Of a stretch of DNA of 64,000 nucleotides, positions 58,892-64,000 are shown piece by piece (within the stretch, counting starts at the first letter, position 1; the number at the start of each line of letters is the position of its first letter). This stretch comes from Choanephora cucurbitarum (lineage: Eukaryota > Mucoromycota > Mucoromycetes > Mucorales > Choanephoraceae). The notes below the pieces were generated by a model, which saw only the letters and a program-made list of their open reading frames with translations, did not search any database and was not told the origin of the DNA. The stretch lies in NCBI GenBank assembly GCA_025331435.1, contig JAIWNI010000047.1, positions 62,001-126,000 on the forward strand, read 5' to 3'. Position numbers and translations under genes: made by a program.

Positions 58892-60391
58892 TGCAAACAT
58901 TGAAACTATCTCAATTTATATAAAATACCCCTCCTTCTTCTTAGGAGATACACCATATTTAGCTTTCAAACTGCCTGATTATGATAAATTATGCTTTACA
59001 ATCATGAAGCTGAAGTCTTAAAAAAAGGAGTGCAGAAGATAGTGAGCATATTAAACAGCTACAACATATGATAAAGAAAAACAATATGATTGATGATAAG
59101 TTTGGGTCATTTCTATCCAAAAGAATCATTGTTATGGTAGACATAATTTAAAATCAATGCAATCAAATGTGTTACATCTAATCCTTATGTAATTCCAAGA
59201 AAAAATATTGAAGTGTAAAGTAAACATACAATCGACAAGAGCGAAATCAAATGAAGCCAACTTTTCAAGGAACCGAAAATACAGCAGTGATCATAGCCAA
59301 GGTCAATATTTGCCTCAGCACGGCGAATACAATGATCGCTTAATTTAAGAATGTAATCCTTTAAAATATCAACCATCTTGAACAGAGCGGCTACTGGATA
59401 TCAGAAGAACTTGCTCAAACTAGTTGTCTAAGTCTCAGATTCTCTTAAGAGTTGCATGTTTGCTCAGAGTTCAAAGAGGTTTGAGAGAAAGCGTCAATGC
59501 AAGACATTTTGTCAGCAATTATTTGTGTATTCGCGCGTTAAGACTTCATGTAGTCAGACAAAACTACTTTATATTAGACCATTGTGTTTTTTTTATGGTT
59601 CCATGTTTTAACCGGCCTTTGTCTTCAGTAATTATGATGTGATGCTATTTCTTAGCCTACTTCTTTTTATAGTATGGAATTTATTGAGCTTATTAAAGAC
59701 TTACTGCTTTAGATCTCGTTAATAGCACCATATGCCTTTATGACTGAAATAGCTCTTCATATAAACCTTATTACCATCGTTGAAACTTAAATGTGCTCAG
59801 ATCACCACACAAAAAGAAATGCGTCAAGTAAAATTTCAAGCCAAAAGTTGATGCGAAAAAACTGTACCTAAATCGGAGACTCGGAGCATTTTTCCAAATT
59901 TGACAATAAAAGCTTAAATTTCTGTCATAACTACCATTGCTGTTGACTCATTTGCTAAATCTATGGGTATATCAACTCATATAGTTCGTTTATTGTATTA
60001 ATTATACCATGGACAAAAAGAAACTTTAATAACTGAAATATAAAAACCAAATGATTTCTAGTGGCTTGCTCACAGCTTTAATTGAAGTTTTCTTTGCTAG
60101 ATATGCATTCTTTCTGAGAAGAAAATATCATCTCTAGCCAACACAGATACAGGCTTTATCTGTCTCTTTATCATGTCATTGATAAACAAGTGTGTGCCTG
60201 CTTCCACTTATGACTCATAACTAAAATAAATAACAATGCATGTCATCATTTGAAAAGCAGCGCTTTTTCGGGCAAGTAAGGAAAGTCACACGGGTCGAGA
60301 AATCGCTTTGTCTTTATAATTTTCAGTGACATATTTAACCTATCACTCCCCTTGCTTTTTCATAACTTTCACTGTATATCAACAGCCTGTC
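58892..60391. other. Intergenic, gene-poor
   Basis: About 1.5 kb. Frames of 63-89 codons (for instance minus 59185-59376, plus 59424-59642) have no domain or splice partner. The right ~100 bases are the LETM1 leader. No RNA gene or repeat is seen. Confidence 0.45.
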
Positions 60392-62384
<1,993 letters not shown>

Positions 62385-63247
62385 AGAAACATTGATGTTA
62401 GATTTATTTAATAATAAAATTACCCTTTGCAATAAGCAATTCATTTGTTTCTAGACCTATTTTGCTAACAAAAGCTTAGCAGACAAATGAATAAAGAAGG
62501 GATTTTTGAATCGTTATGTAATTTAGGACAGCACTTTTTATAGACAGTGTAATTACTAAAAAAAAAATAAGAGTTCAGAAGACATCTCATTAGTGGTAAT
62601 ATTATCCAAATTAAAGCATGATCCAGGAAATTTACATTATCTCCTGACTCAGGGAAGCTAAGTTCTTTCGGCTAATTACACGCGATGAGTGCCAAGAGTT
62701 AAATAGCACTCGTTCTAATTCCATTTGTTGAAACAAGATTTTGTGACATTATATGCTGATTCGTCTATTGGATGTCTTTTAAAACAAAATGATATTGATC
62801 TTTACATCTAAAAAGAGAAATTCCTTTAGTATTTTTAGTTTTAGCTATTTTGTTGACTTTGTTTTGTACGTGCTTTTTTTTTCTATTATTAACATTCTGG
62901 TGTTCCCGTTTTAGAGTGGCAGTGCTTTATTATTAGGTTAAGAACCAGAAGTCCGCAGAGTTGAAGGTGAAAATCACAAATATGGCATTCTAGGTGCTGC
63001 TGCCGCGTGTAACATTGTCTGATATTCATTTTATAAAAAAAAACAAATTTGATTCTTCTTGTTTCCCTCCTCTTGTCTTTTTCTTTCTTTCTTCTTTTTT
63101 TATTGTATACTTTCCTTTTCTAGTAGATCAAATATTATCATCTTCCTTACAACTCATATATAGAGTCATAATTTACATAACATGGTGACAGTTGATAAAA
63201 TCGTAATTATCTTCGATTCCTATTTCTTACTTTACAACTCGAGAACG
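62385..63247. other. Intergenic before the Golgi protein gene
   Basis: About 860 bases. One short block at 62943-63020 reads as a 25-codon open stretch (PEVRRVEGENHKYGILGAAAA) preceded by an acceptor-like TTAG. It could be a lost or missed exon, but no partner exon is found. The rest is AT-rich with a CT-rich tract near 63065-63120. Confidence 0.4.
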
Positions 63248-63310
63248 GATTTCATCTAACAATCTAATGTATGATAGGTTAGACGAATTACAGAAACTCG
63301 CTGGTCGAAA

Positions 63311-64000
63311 ATGTATATCTCAATGGCATTGTTGCAATGTATTTTCATTGTTGTATTGCAGGCAGCTATTTGTTATCAAAACACACAACAAGCCAATTTA
63401 CTTCCTGAAATCGACACAAGTGCTTTATTATCAAAAACAACAATTTCAGACACAATACCTATGCGAGCAAAAGACCGACTGGGTCGTATCAAATGGGAGA
63501 ACATTGCCTTCATGGGTTTTCAAGTGTGGTTCTTTGGCATGGCTGTAGATGCAGTAAGTGTAGCGTTAACCGAGGTTAACATTCAAGGCACTCACACTCA
63601 GACATTTAGACTGTTTATCAAAACACAGCTGAGATCTTAGTTTTGGCTGTCATTAATGGTCTATGCGCCATATTGGGTGCACTCGAAATTGTCGATGGTA
63701 TCAAGTGGTTAAAGCTATTGGAAGAAACATCATTCTCAACTATACCATTATCAATTGCCGAGAAGATTGAAATTGCATTGGCTGTTACTATCCTTGCATT
63801 TGCCGTTATCATGTGTTATTTGAGTTTTGCTATGTCAAAACAGTTTGGTTGGAATATCTACAAGAAGATTGGTGCTGATGTCCAGATTCAAAGTAAGTAC
63901 CCAGAAGGAGAAAGGGGGAAGAGAGAGAGGGGGGGCTTTGAACGTGTCTTCCATGACTTGCTTTATTAATTCAACTAATGTGCATACTTTCTCAACATAG
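63311..64000 (+). CDS. UPF0658 Golgi apparatus membrane protein, 5' part
   Basis: The partial gene has one exon ending at 63553, a second exon 63610-63892, then an intron from 63893 whose TAG acceptor is the last three bases of the window. Family-like segments are MYISMALLQCIFIVVLQAAICYQN, KWENIAFMGFQVWFFGMAVDA, AEILVLAVINGLCAILGALEIVDGIKW and FGWNIYKKIGADVQIQ. These are membrane helices and the conserved IYKKIGAD loop. The biochemical role of the family is unknown. The ATG at 63311 is the safest start. An upstream reading (VRRITETRWSK) is open after an acceptor at 63247, so a short first exon, possibly ATG alone at 63182, may be missing. Confidence 0.82.

Overview
The window looks like nuclear DNA of a filamentous early-diverging fungus, most likely a Mucorales (Mucoromycota) species. 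The base composition is AT-rich, and almost every gene is broken by short introns (about 50-110 nt, GTAAGT-type donors, TAG/CAG/AAG acceptors). Proteins include a velvet regulator, a Zn2Cys6 regulator, PDK1, a Gap1-type RasGAP and a fused trehalose-phosphate synthase/phosphatase. A decayed Tc1/mariner relic of a type I associate with Mucorales is also present. No rRNA, tRNA, CRISPR or bacterial-type operon was seen. Gene models below were rebuilt by hand by joining exons so that reading phase and conserved family motifs agree; exon ends could be off by a base or two.

Layout. 1-5564: gene-poor, with one small secreted protein and a doubtful spliced or decayed gene. 5565-6478: complex I NDUFS7. 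8331-10250: Ser/Thr-rich mucin-like membrane protein. 10464-11707: RINGv membrane protein. 12105-12773: orphan. 13251-14366: ribosomal uS3. 14620-16811: PDK1 kinase. 17758-19048: PPR protein. 19210-20311: alpha/beta-hydrolase with an altered nucleophile. 20385-23708: a tight cluster of cystinosin, aminodeoxychorismate lyase and TAN1, the last two overlapping tail to tail in coding sequence. 25513-26120: transposase relic. 26950-29447: bifunctional trehalose gene. 30083-32935: RasGAP. 33316-34300: ribosomal eL8. 34301-37720: gene-poor. 37721-40214: Zn2Cys6 factor. 40370-41446: mitochondrial nuclease NUC1. 43892-45269: velvet protein. 46964-49014: PEX5. 49448-51419: PRP45/SKIP. 51477-53219: ALG10. 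53505-56459: SCP160/vigilin. 57084-58891: SLC49-like transporter. 60392-62384: LETM1. 63311-64000: UPF0658 Golgi protein, cut by the window edge.

How the genes relate. The content is mostly housekeeping: mitochondrion (NDUFS7, LETM1, NUC1, PPR), translation (uS3, eL8, SCP160, TAN1), ER glycosylation (ALG10), peroxisome import (PEX5), splicing (PRP45) and vacuole (cystinosin). Mixed in are signalling and developmental regulators (PDK1, RasGAP, velvet, Zn2Cys6). There is no sign of a biosynthetic or defence cluster. The points most worth a second look are the hydrolase that has lost its serine nucleophile, the overlapping ADC lyase/TAN1 ends, the 18-nt PDK1 microexon at the catalytic loop, the start-codon-only exon of eL8, the fused trehalose enzyme, and the repeat block upstream of it.
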